Shown one piece after another: positions 1 through 6,642 of a stretch of DNA of 8,044 bases. The notes beneath the pieces are model-generated. The model was not told the origin of the DNA. It worked only from the letters and a program-made list of their open reading frames with translations, and made no database searches. Numbering within the stretch: the first letter of the stretch is position 1; each line of letters opens with the position of its first letter. The position numbers and the translations under genes are program-made. The stretch comes from Desulfurococcaceae archaeon (GTDB lineage Archaea > Thermoproteota > Thermoprotei_A > Sulfolobales > Desulfurococcaceae): the NCBI GenBank assembly GCA_020833085.1, contig JAJHQY010000023.1, forward strand, positions 1-8,044, written 5' to 3'.

Positions 1-466
1 TATTACCAGTTGTAGGCCCCATGAAGACTTTAAAGCCCACCGCGCCGGCTGCGACCATATTCTCGAATTCGTGTACATTAGAGTCGTGGAGAACACCTAG
101 GAGAGCGAAGTCCACGTAGGCTTTACTTTCGAGAAGCCGGGCTTTAGATAGTAGCCTCTCAGCGCTGTCAACAGGGGGTATAGTGTTCGGGTGCTCTATT
201 ACCGTTGTAACACCGCCTTTAATAGCCGCTCTAGAGCCGTGCTCGAAGTCGTCTTTGTACTCGAGGCCGGGTTCTCTCATGTGCACGTGCTCATCTACTA
301 CGCCGGGAAGCACATAGCACCCCGACGCATCAATAACCTCCTCTACGCCACTAGGACTGAGATTAGCGCCGACCTCCGAGACCTCTCCGTCAACTATCTT
401 AATATCCCACCTGTACACGCCACTCGGGAGGACTACTAGTCCATTCCTGACTAGCAGGCTACTCAC
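1..466 (-). CDS. Cyclic amidohydrolase, dihydroorotase/allantoinase superfamily (N-terminal part, runs off left edge)
   Basis: Reading the minus strand from GTG at 466-464 gives 155 open codons reaching the window edge, about a third of the usual ~450 residues. Visible in order: a short N-terminal beta domain (residues 1-54); the metal-binding PGVVDEHVHMREPG stretch with His60 and His62 of the HxH motif; GGVTTVIEHPNT at 84-95; and GAVGFKVFMG at 141-150, where Lys146 is the lysine that is carboxylated to bridge two metals in this family. These enzymes hydrolyse cyclic amide bonds (dihydroorotate, allantoin, hydantoins, dihydropyrimidines) in the cytoplasm. Arg64 after HVHM and Asn94 in HPNT match the pair that binds the substrate carboxylate in dihydroorotases, whereas the GFKxFM segment and the SAERLLSKARLLESKAYVDF region resemble allantoinase/hydantoinase-type members, so the substrate is open. 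The start follows GGTGA (477-473) by 6 nt, and an in-frame TGA lies three codons upstream. It is divergent from the molybdenum hydroxylase operon, suggesting a shared pathway. Confidence 0.88.
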   Translation of the reverse strand, partial: MSSLLVRNGLVVLPSGVYRWDIKIVDGEVSEVGANLSPSGVEEVIDASGCYVLPGVVDEHVHMREPGLEYKDDFEHGSRAAIKGGVTTVIEHPNTIPPVDSAERLLSKARLLESKAYVDFALLGVLHDSNVHEFENMVAAGAVGFKVFMGPTTGN

Positions 467-542
467 TGCAAGTCACCACTAACTTCTAGAAACACACTGC
501 TCCAATTTGAGCGCTAAGAATAAGTTATCGGGTTTGCAGAGC

Positions 543-550
543 TTAATATT
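543..550 (+). promoter_or_regulatory. Candidate TATA box for the hydroxylase operon
   Basis: TTAATATT is the best match to an archaeal TATA element upstream of the operon. About 25 bases downstream lies the TTAGTGGTG element, the expected distance to a transcription start, giving a leader of roughly 10 nt. The upstream CAGAGC is not a strong purine-rich BRE, so confidence is low. Confidence 0.3.
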
Positions 551-573
551 GTACTGCGAGATAAACTATTAGT

Positions 574-577
574 GGTG
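574..577 (+). promoter_or_regulatory. Ribosome binding site deciding the TTG start at 583
   Basis: GGTG lies 5 nt before TTG 583. The preceding in-frame stop (TAA 562-564) leaves no ATG, GTG or other TTG upstream, so this site supports the unusual TTG start. Confidence 0.6.
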
Positions 578-582
578 TCTTT

Positions 583-2949
583 TTGGAAGACCCTGTTAAG
601 ATCTTGGAGAAGTGGCTCTCCGCGGAGTCTTACATCATCGTGGGCAAGGACGTTGCCAGAGTCGACGCTCTAGACAAGATCCTTGGGCGAGCAATGTTCA
701 CAGAGGACTACTTCGTAGACTACGTGCTGGGCAGTGCCCTCTTTGTTAAGCAGGTCTTGAGCCCCCACCCACACGCGAGGATCAAGAGTATAGACTACAA
801 GAGAGCACTCGAAGTACCCGGTGTAGTCAGAGTTATCACTTCGCGTGACATACCGGGTGAGAATCAAGTTGGATACGCAATTCCAGATCAGCCGCTACTA
901 GCCGAGGGCAAGGTTAGATATGCTGGAGAAGTCGTAGCTCTAGTAGCCGCTGTAGACTACGAGAAGGCGTTTAGGGGGGCTGAAGAGGTCCGTGTCGAGT
1001 ACGAGCCCCTACCCTACGTGCTAGACCCTCTCGACGCCATGAAGAGAACCGATGTCCTAGTGCACGAGGAGAGGGGTTCAAATATAGCCTTTACTACTCG
1101 CGTTAGAAAGGGCAATATCGAAGAGGGCTTTAGTAGAGCACACGTAGTCGTGGAAAACGAGTACAGACTACACCACCAGGAGCACGCGTACTTAGAGACG
1201 GAGGCCGCGCTCGCGATACCAGAGTCCGAGGGCAGAATTACTGTTATAGGGACTATTCAGTATCCTCACTTAGGGCAGAGAATAGTCGCGAGGGTTCTCG
1301 GGCTGCCAGCTGGTAGAGTCAAAATAGTTGCCCCGTACATTGGAGGGGGCTTCGGCGGCAAGGACGACGAGGGCCCTCTTGTCTGCGCAAAAGCCGCTCT
1401 AGTAGCCTACTTGACTGGTAAGCCAGCGTTTCTCATGTACAGCCGCGAGGACTCAATAAAGGTGCACCCCAAGCGCGAAGCCGCTATTATAAGGTACAAG
1501 AGCGGTGCGGATGCTAGTGGCAAGCTCACAGCTATAGACGTGACAATAATACACGACACCGGGGCGTACGCTAATAGAGCCCCCTTTATACTGTGGAGAG
1601 CAACTATGCACGCCTCAGGGCCATATGAAGTACCACACGCCAAGGTCGACGGCTACGCTGTGTACACTAATAAAGTCTATCAGGGCTCGTTTAGGGGGTT
1701 TGGAAACCTCTCAATACAGTTCGCTGTTGAGAGGCAAATGGACCTCCTCGCCGAGAAGCTCGGAATGGACCCCGTGGAGTTCAGGCTCAAAAACGTCCTT
1801 AGAGAGGGCTCCTACACGCTAACTAGCCAGCTACTAGACCACTCGGTCGGAGTTGGAGAAGCCCTGAAGAAGACAGCTGAGCTCGCTGAGTGGTGGAGAA
1901 AGCGCGAAGAGTACAGAAAGTTCAATGAGCAGAGCTCTAGGTTTAAGAGAGGAATCGGCGTTGCTGTTGGCTGGCACGGTATTAGCACCTCCAGAGCCGT
2001 CCCCGACTGGTCTAACGCCTACATTAAAGTCGAGCTAGACGGCTCTGTAGTCGTCTACACTGGAATAGTCGAGATGGGGCAGGGCTCTCCAGTTAGTTCT
2101 CACGCTCAAATAGTCTCCGAGGTACTCGGAGTGCCAGTAGAGCTCATTAGAGTAGTACAGGGCTCTACCGAGGCGCCTGACACGGGAGCCACCCACGCCT
2201 CTAGGGGTACTGGTATTGGAGGCGTAGGTGTGCTCGTAGCTGCTGGGAGAATTAGAGAGAGGCTGGCTCAGCTGGCCTCTAGGATACTCGGAGTAGACCC
2301 GAGCGAGCTCGAGTTTAGAAATGGGAGAGTGTACTGGAGGCGAAACCCCCAAGTAGGCTTAGCGTGGAGAGAGCTCGTGAGAGAGGCCTACGCTAGAGGT
2401 GTCGAGCTCAGCGCTACTGGCTACTTCTACTTGCCTAAAGGCAAGTTTGACGACACAGTAGGTCAGGGTTTCGCGTACCCCGCTTACAGCTACATAGTCC
2501 TCATTACCGAGGTCGAGGTGGACACGTGGACGGGTGTTATTAGAGTTCTACGAGTCTACCCCGGCCTAGCCGCCGGCAGGATCATTAATCCCAAGCAGGT
2601 CGAGGGACAAATAGAGGGGGCTATACTACAGGCTATTGGCTACACTCTGATGGAGCAATTGCACTTCGACGAGCGGGGTAATATCGTGAACACTAATTTA
2701 ACAGACTACGTACTGCCGACAGCTAGAGACGCGCCGGAGATCTCTAAGCCCGTTCTAGTCGAAGACGTGTTCAGGTACGGTGCTTTCGGGGCGAAGGGTG
2801 TTGGGGAAATGGCTATGATACCCGGCCCCGCGTCTATAGCTAACGCTGTTGCGTTTGCTCTCGGAGTGAATATCACGTCTACCCCCCTCACACCGTGGAG
2901 AGTACTAGAACTAATAGGCGCCCTAAGGACTAGGGGTGGTGCTCAGTGA
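583..2949 (+). CDS. Molybdenum hydroxylase large subunit, module 1 (xanthine dehydrogenase-like)
   Basis: A 788-residue molybdopterin-binding catalytic subunit (XdhA/CoxL/CutA family, usually 750-800 residues). Order: hammerhead domain about 33-141; first Mo-cofactor domain with Gln226 in TIQYPH, GGGFGGK at 254-260 and FRGFG at 370-374; second cofactor domain with EMGQG at 497-501 and SRGTGIGG at 540-547; catalytic base Glu742 in GAKGVGEMAM. From recalled bovine xanthine dehydrogenase numbering, Gln226, Asp261, Arg339, Phe373 and Glu742 fall at Gln767, Glu802, Arg880, Phe914 and Glu1261. The Gln-to-acid gap (35) and the Arg-to-FRGFG gap (31) match exactly. This favours a purine or similar N-heterocycle, with Asp replacing Glu802. 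The partner of Phe1009 is not obvious. The AYRCSFR motif of form I CO dehydrogenase is absent. No signal peptide. The start is TTG with GGTG 5 nt upstream; the stop overlaps the next start (TGATG). First gene of the operon, in the same L-M-S order as E. coli xdhABC. Family sure; substrate inferred. Confidence 0.95.
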   Translation: MEDPVKILEKWLSAESYIIVGKDVARVDALDKILGRAMFTEDYFVDYVLGSALFVKQVLSPHPHARIKSIDYKRALEVPGVVRVITSRDIPGENQVGYAIPDQPLLAEGKVRYAGEVVALVAAVDYEKAFRGAEEVRVEYEPLPYVLDPLDAMKRTDVLVHEERGSNIAFTTRVRKGNIEEGFSRAHVVVENEYRLHHQEHAYLETEAALAIPESEGRITVIGTIQYPHLGQRIVARVLGLPAGRVKIVAPYIGGGFGGKDDEGPLVCAKAALVAYLTGKPAFLMYSREDSIKVHPKREAAIIRYKSGADASGKLTAIDVTIIHDTGAYANRAPFILWRATMHASGPYEVPHAKVDGYAVYTNKVYQGSFRGFGNLSIQFAVERQMDLLAEKLGMDPVEFRLKNVLREGSYTLTSQLLDHSVGVGEALKKTAELAEWWRKREEYRKFNEQSSRFKRGIGVAVGWHGISTSRAVPDWSNAYIKVELDGSVVVYTGIVEMGQGSPVSSHAQIVSEVLGVPVELIRVVQGSTEAPDTGATHASRGTGIGGVGVLVAAGRIRERLAQLASRILGVDPSELEFRNGRVYWRRNPQVGLAWRELVREAYARGVELSATGYFYLPKGKFDDTVGQGFAYPAYSYIVLITEVEVDTWTGVIRVLRVYPGLAAGRIINPKQVEGQIEGAILQAIGYTLMEQLHFDERGNIVNTNLTDYVLPTARDAPEISKPVLVEDVFRYGAFGAKGVGEMAMIPGPASIANAVAFALGVNITSTPLTPWRVLELIGALRTRGGAQ

Positions 2950-3821
2950 TGTACGCTATTCCGAGTAGCGTAGAAGTCCTCGTGGCCAGAGACCTCCGAG
3001 ACGCCCTCAAGCTCGCCAGCGAGCTCGAAGACGCGAGAGTAATGGCTGGTGGAACAGACCTCGTCGTAGACTTGAAGACAGGGCGGCTGAGACCGAGGTA
3101 TGTGATTTACATTGGGGGGTTGAGGGAGTTGAAGTACATACGCGACGACGGCTCTTCACTACACATCGGCGCGCTCACAACCATACAGGAACTACTCGAC
3201 TCCGAGGTAGTGGCGAGTAGGACTCCTCTACTGAGAGCTGTAGCTGAGAAATTCGCCTACTGGCAGATCAGGAATGTCGCTACTATAGGTGGAAATATAT
3301 GCAACGCCTCTCCAGCAGCCGACATGGCTGTGCCGCTACTTGTCTACGAGGCTTTTATTAGGGCTGAGAGCGTGGAGGGCTCGAGGCTCATACCCGTGAG
3401 AGAGTTCTTTAAAGGGCCCCGCCAGACAGCTCTCAGGCGCGGCGAGATAGTCACGGAGATCATAGTGCCGTACAGGGGGCTAGAGGGTTCTGGCTACGCG
3501 TACTTCAAAGCTGGTAGGAGGAGGGGCCACGACATTTCACTAGTAGCCGTGGCCTGCGTTGTCAAAGTCGGTGATGGCGTTATCTCTGATGTGAGGGTGG
3601 CTCTGAACTCTGTTGCTCCTACACCCGTGCGGGCTACTAGCGTTGAGAGGGCCCTCACCGGCAAGAAGCCTTCTCTCGAAGTTATTGAAGAGGCCTCTAA
3701 ACTCGTAGTTCACGACATCTCGCCAATTAGTGATGTGAGGGCTCCAGCTGAGTACAGAGCGTACATGGCTAGGCTCCTCACACGAGAAGCCCTCTTAGAG
3801 GCTCTCGCGAGAGTGAGGTGA
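2949..3821 (+). CDS. Molybdenum hydroxylase FAD-binding subunit, module 1
   Basis: A 290-residue FAD subunit (XdhB/CoxM/CutB family; E. coli XdhB is about the same length). It takes electrons from the [2Fe-2S] clusters and passes them to an acceptor. The N-terminal FAD domain carries AGGTDL (33-38) and IRNVATIGGN (107-116), followed by NASPAAD (119-125), the two loops that hold the FAD diphosphate. The C-terminal domain ends with the family's ISPISDVRAPAEYR segment (257-270). The usual Thr after SPAAD is Met126. There is no four-Cys insertion, so it lacks the extra [4Fe-4S] cluster of 4-hydroxybenzoyl-CoA reductase. ATG 2949 shares one base with the preceding stop and lies 7 nt after GGTG (2938-2941). 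GTG 2946, one codon earlier, is the alternative and would lie only 4 nt after that site. Its TGA stop forms part of the next gene's ribosome binding site. Confidence 0.94.
   Translation: MYAIPSSVEVLVARDLRDALKLASELEDARVMAGGTDLVVDLKTGRLRPRYVIYIGGLRELKYIRDDGSSLHIGALTTIQELLDSEVVASRTPLLRAVAEKFAYWQIRNVATIGGNICNASPAADMAVPLLVYEAFIRAESVEGSRLIPVREFFKGPRQTALRRGEIVTEIIVPYRGLEGSGYAYFKAGRRRGHDISLVAVACVVKVGDGVISDVRVALNSVAPTPVRATSVERALTGKKPSLEVIEEASKLVVHDISPISDVRAPAEYRAYMARLLTREALLEALARVR
3817..3821 (+). promoter_or_regulatory. Ribosome binding site that contains the upstream stop codon
   Basis: GGTGA lies 6 nt before GTG 3828, and its last three bases are the TGA stop of the FAD subunit gene. A ribosome terminating there sits on the next gene's Shine-Dalgarno, so translational coupling is likely. 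Confidence 0.7.
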
Positions 3822-3827
3822 CGCGGC

Positions 3828-4301
3828 GTGATAGTGAAGTTTATTCTCAACGGTAAGCCTGTAGAAGTAGACGTGAGCCCCCGTGAGACTCTAATAAACA
3901 CTCTCAGGTTTAAACTCAGAGTTAAGAGCGTTAAGAGAGGCTGCGAGCGGGGCGAGTGCGGGAGCTGCACAGTACTAGTCAACGGCAACCCCGTGACTTC
4001 CTGCATACTCCTCACGATTCAGGTCGAGGGGGCCGAGGTCACTACTGTAGAAGGTCTCGTGGGCGATGAGATCTTCGAGAGGCTCGCCAAGAGCTTTATT
4101 GAAACTGGCGCTGTGCAGTGCGGCTTTTGCACGCCCGGAATACTGTTAACGGCCTACGCTGGAATTAAACAGGGCAGAATAAAGAGCGCTGAAGACGCTA
4201 AGGAGTATATAGGTAACCTCTGTAGGTGCACTGGCTACGTTAAAATAATTGAAGCCGTGGTTAAAGCGGCCTCCGAGGTGCGGAGTAGTGGGAGAGTTTA
4301 A
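3828..4301 (+). CDS. Molybdenum hydroxylase 2x[2Fe-2S] subunit, module 1
   Basis: A 157-residue iron-sulfur subunit (XdhC of E. coli/CoxS/CutC family, normally 150-170 residues) that carries electrons from the Mo site to FAD. The N-terminal plant-ferredoxin-like domain has Cys39, Cys44, Cys47 and Cys59 (C-x4-C-x2-C-x11-C) for one cluster. The C-terminal helical domain has Cys98, Cys101, Cys132 and Cys134 in QCGFCTPG and LCRCTGY for the cluster near the Mo cofactor. All eight ligands are present and there is no signal peptide. The start is GTG, 6 nt after the stop of the FAD gene and 6 nt after GGTGA. The last 14 bases overlap the second large-subunit gene in another frame. The ORF closes module 1, so the module is complete. 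Confidence 0.95.
   Translation: MIVKFILNGKPVEVDVSPRETLINTLRFKLRVKSVKRGCERGECGSCTVLVNGNPVTSCILLTIQVEGAEVTTVEGLVGDEIFERLAKSFIETGAVQCGFCTPGILLTAYAGIKQGRIKSAEDAKEYIGNLCRCTGYVKIIEAVVKAASEVRSSGRV
4275..4280 (+). promoter_or_regulatory. Ribosome binding site deciding the GTG start at 4288
   Basis: GAGGTG lies 7 nt before GTG 4288, inside the end of the iron-sulfur subunit gene. The longer reading from TTG 4249 has no comparable site and would add 13 residues unlike the family N-terminus. Confidence 0.7.
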
Positions 4302-6642
4302 GTTTATTGGTAAGAGGACTCCTCGAAAAGACGCTGAGGCTAAAGTTACTGGTGCCCTGAAGTACACTTACGACCTCGAAGTCCCGGGCATGCTAATTGG
4401 GAGAATTGTGAGGAGCCCCTACGCGTTCGCCGACATACGTAGAATAGATGTCAGCGAAGCCGTGAGAATGGGGGCTGTTGTCATAACTCCGGACGACGTG
4501 CCACAGAAGCCCTACAACCCGAGGCTTGTGAGCGTTCACGAAGTCACTTTTAAAGACACTTACATACTGACGTACAGGCCGCGGTATCTCGGAGAGCCCG
4601 TAGCCGCTGTAGCCGCCCCCAGCGAGGAGCTGGCTCAGAGAGCCGCCGAGTCTATTAGACTAGAATTTGAGCGCATATACAAGCCTATTCTCGACCCCTT
4701 CGAGGCCATAAAGCCCGACGCGCCGAAAATCCACGAGAGGATCATGAGAGGCGATAAGTGGATTGAAGTTGAAAACAACATTGCCGCCCGCTTAGACTAC
4801 GAGGAGGGGGACGTCGAGAAGGGCTTTGAAGAGGCAGACGTGGTTGTTGAGAGGACTTTTAAAACGGGTAAGAGATATCACATGCAACTAGAGCCCAAGG
4901 CTGTTCTAGTAGTCCCCGAGCCTGGCGGCAAGATCACTATTTACACCACTACGCAGAGCATCCACAACACGCGCATACTCATAAGTCAGCTCTTCGACAT
5001 ACCCGAGAGCAGAGTAAACGTAGTTAGAGTGCCTATTGGGGGCTCTTTCGGCTCTAGTATTCAGACCAACTACTTAGTGCCAATTGCAGTAGCACTCGCG
5101 CTCAAAGCCAAGAAGCCCGTGAAGATCGCGTACACTAGAGAGGAGGACATGCTAGACCACTCAAACTTCGTCTTCTACTTCAAGATCAAAGTTGGGGCTA
5201 GGAGGGACGGCGTATTCACAGCCGCCGAGTTCACCAATATACTAGACGTCGGGGCACACCAAGTACAGCCGTACCCACTACTAGGCACTAGCCTCGGCTG
5301 GTTTGTCTCCATGTACAAGTGGAGGAATATAAGATACCGCGGAATAGCGGTGTACACTAATAAAGTACCAGGCTGCGCTATGAGGGGTTACGGCGCTCCC
5401 GAAGTACAGTGGGCTGTCGAGACCATTGTAGACGAGATCGCAGAGGAGCTGGGAGTAGATCCAATCGAGCTCAGACTCAAGAACTACGTGGGTAGAGGCG
5501 ACGTCTTCTGGGGTCAAGGCCCCACTGTGAGGTCTATTATTAAGTCTGACGGAGTCCCCGAGCTCCTCTTGAGGGGCAAGGAGATTATTAACTGGGATAA
5601 GCGCGGACACCCGAGCCAGAAAAAGGGGAGGTTTAGGCGCGGTATAGGCGTGGGGAGGGGCTTTCACACTTCAGGTGCTGGTGGGCCGATAAGCGGCGAG
5701 GTAGTAGACTACACGGGCTGTATACTAAAGCTGAACGAGGACGGCACACTGGACTACATAACAGCCCTGCAAGACCACGGTGGGGGGACGCTGGACGCGC
5801 ACGTAAAGATAATAGCAGAGGAGCTGGGAGTCCCCCCGGAGTTAATTAACATCGCGACTGCCAGCACTGAGACTACTCCATATGACGTCTGCACGCACGC
5901 GTCGCGCGGGACTTACGTTGGCGGAGAGTGCGCTAGGCGCGCCGCCCAGATAGTTAAGCAGAAGATCCTGGAGACGGCGCTGAGAATTATTGGTAGAGCT
6001 GTAAATCCGGAGGCTCTGAGAATAGGTTACGACGATAGGCTTAAACAGGCTGTTGTCTACGTTGAGGGAACCGACGTAAAGATACCTCTAGCAGAGATCG
6101 CGAGAACTGCCTGGCAGAGGAACTGGGGTACTATAGGCGCGTTTGTGAGTTACAGGGCTACATCAGCTCCTCCAAGCTTTACAGTGTACTTCGTAGAGGT
6201 GGAGGTAGACACGTGGACGGGCAAGGTGAGGCCTGTTCGCGTAGTAGCGGGAGCAGACGTGGGGACTCCGATAAACCCGGACATGGTGGAGGGGCAGTTG
6301 CACGGGGGCTTCGCCATGGCGTGGGGCATGGCTTTCACTGAGAACACGAGGTACGACCCCAGTACCGGCGAGATCGCTGGGAGAGGGCTCATAACAGACT
6401 ACAAGATACCCACAGCCGCCGATGTCCCGGGGCCGGAGGAGTTTACAGTCATTCTCGCCAATACCTACGAGCCCACTGGACCCTTTGGAGCTAAAGGCCT
6501 AGGCGAGGCGGCCACAAACCCGGCTGTCGCCGCGATACTAAACGCTCTCTACAACGCTATTGGCGTGAGGTTCTACGAGCTCCCCGTAACGCCGGACAAG
6601 ATTGTCGAGGCCCTAAAGGAGAGGGGTGAGCTGGAGTGGTAG
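4288..6642 (+). CDS. Molybdenum hydroxylase large subunit, module 2 (divergent active site)
   Basis: A 784-residue catalytic subunit of the same superfamily. It begins with the family N-terminus (IGKRTPRKDAEAKVTG), then the hammerhead domain to about 131 and two cofactor domains. Gln223 of TTQSIH and the catalytic Glu740 in GAKGLGEAAT are kept, so it should be active. The first cofactor loop reads GGSFGSS (251-257) rather than GGGFGGK, the substrate-side motif is MRGYG (365-369), and the EMGQG loop reads DHGGG (496-500). The residues aligned with the purine-binding Glu802 and Arg880 of bovine xanthine dehydrogenase are Ile258 and Thr334. I infer a substrate different from module 1: an aldehyde, another heterocycle or an acyl-CoA-type aromatic are all possible. 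The start is GTG 4288, chosen for its ribosome binding site; it overlaps the upstream gene by 14 bases. The end overlaps the next gene by 7 bases. Confidence 0.94.
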   Translation: MGEFKFIGKRTPRKDAEAKVTGALKYTYDLEVPGMLIGRIVRSPYAFADIRRIDVSEAVRMGAVVITPDDVPQKPYNPRLVSVHEVTFKDTYILTYRPRYLGEPVAAVAAPSEELAQRAAESIRLEFERIYKPILDPFEAIKPDAPKIHERIMRGDKWIEVENNIAARLDYEEGDVEKGFEEADVVVERTFKTGKRYHMQLEPKAVLVVPEPGGKITIYTTTQSIHNTRILISQLFDIPESRVNVVRVPIGGSFGSSIQTNYLVPIAVALALKAKKPVKIAYTREEDMLDHSNFVFYFKIKVGARRDGVFTAAEFTNILDVGAHQVQPYPLLGTSLGWFVSMYKWRNIRYRGIAVYTNKVPGCAMRGYGAPEVQWAVETIVDEIAEELGVDPIELRLKNYVGRGDVFWGQGPTVRSIIKSDGVPELLLRGKEIINWDKRGHPSQKKGRFRRGIGVGRGFHTSGAGGPISGEVVDYTGCILKLNEDGTLDYITALQDHGGGTLDAHVKIIAEELGVPPELINIATASTETTPYDVCTHASRGTYVGGECARRAAQIVKQKILETALRIIGRAVNPEALRIGYDDRLKQAVVYVEGTDVKIPLAEIARTAWQRNWGTIGAFVSYRATSAPPSFTVYFVEVEVDTWTGKVRPVRVVAGADVGTPINPDMVEGQLHGGFAMAWGMAFTENTRYDPSTGEIAGRGLITDYKIPTAADVPGPEEFTVILANTYEPTGPFGAKGLGEAATNPAVAAILNALYNAIGVRFYELPVTPDKIVEALKERGELEW
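6625..6629 (+). promoter_or_regulatory. Ribosome binding site for the GTG start at 6636
   Basis: GGTGA lies 6 nt before GTG 6636 within the end of the large-subunit gene. It supports the 7-base overlap and the longer N-terminus over a later GTG at 6663. Confidence 0.65.

Larger units (their letters stand above)
474..577. repeat. 9-bp perfect inverted repeat spanning the divergent leaders
   Basis: CACCACTAA at 474-482 and TTAGTGGTG at 569-577 are exact reverse complements, 86 bases apart. Read in each transcript's direction, both genes begin with TTAGTGGTG, then A or T, then CTT (12 of 13 identical), ending 3-4 bases before the start codon. Each arm contains the gene's own GGTG ribosome binding site. 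The match is longer than a shared Shine-Dalgarno needs, so it could be a common operator, a shared leader or initiator element, or chance extension of GGTG. Confidence 0.6.
467..582. promoter_or_regulatory. Divergent intergenic region between amidohydrolase and hydroxylase operon
   Basis: These 116 bases are the only real non-coding stretch in the window and must hold the promoters of both divergent units. It is AT-richer than the flanking genes. A TATA-like TTAATATT at 543-550 (plus strand) would put a transcription start near 570-575, giving a very short leader ahead of the TTG at 583. On the minus strand the best AT-rich block at a similar distance is CAAATT (rc of about 504-509), which is weak. 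No terminator, RNA gene or small ORF is evident. Assignments rest on spacing and composition only. Confidence 0.5.

Noticed and set aside
191..439. 82-codon plus-strand reading frame
   Set aside because: It lies antisense to the clearly recognisable amidohydrolase reading frame, has no family features and no good ribosome binding site; it is a shadow.
510..515. AGCGCT palindrome in the intergenic region as an operator
   Set aside because: The symmetry does not extend past six bases, which is expected by chance.
2035..2352. 105-codon minus-strand frame, and similar minus-strand frames at 3710-4015, 5281-5667 and 7503-7808
   Set aside because: All lie opposite well-supported coding sequence, read as low-complexity Ser/Pro/Thr-rich shadows and carry no domain signature. 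The frames at 3710 and 7503 resemble each other only because they are antisense to paralogous iron-sulfur genes.
4249..4287. Extended N-terminus of large subunit 2 from TTG 4249
   Set aside because: It would overlap the upstream gene by 53 bases, lacks a Shine-Dalgarno and adds residues unlike the family. GTG 4288 has GAGGTG at 7 nt.
583..4301. Aerobic CO dehydrogenase (CoxLMS) as the identity of module 1
   Set aside because: The form I active-site motif AYRCSFR is absent; the corresponding position reads GSFRGFG, as in xanthine dehydrogenase-type enzymes. Module 2 (CAMRGYG) also lacks it.
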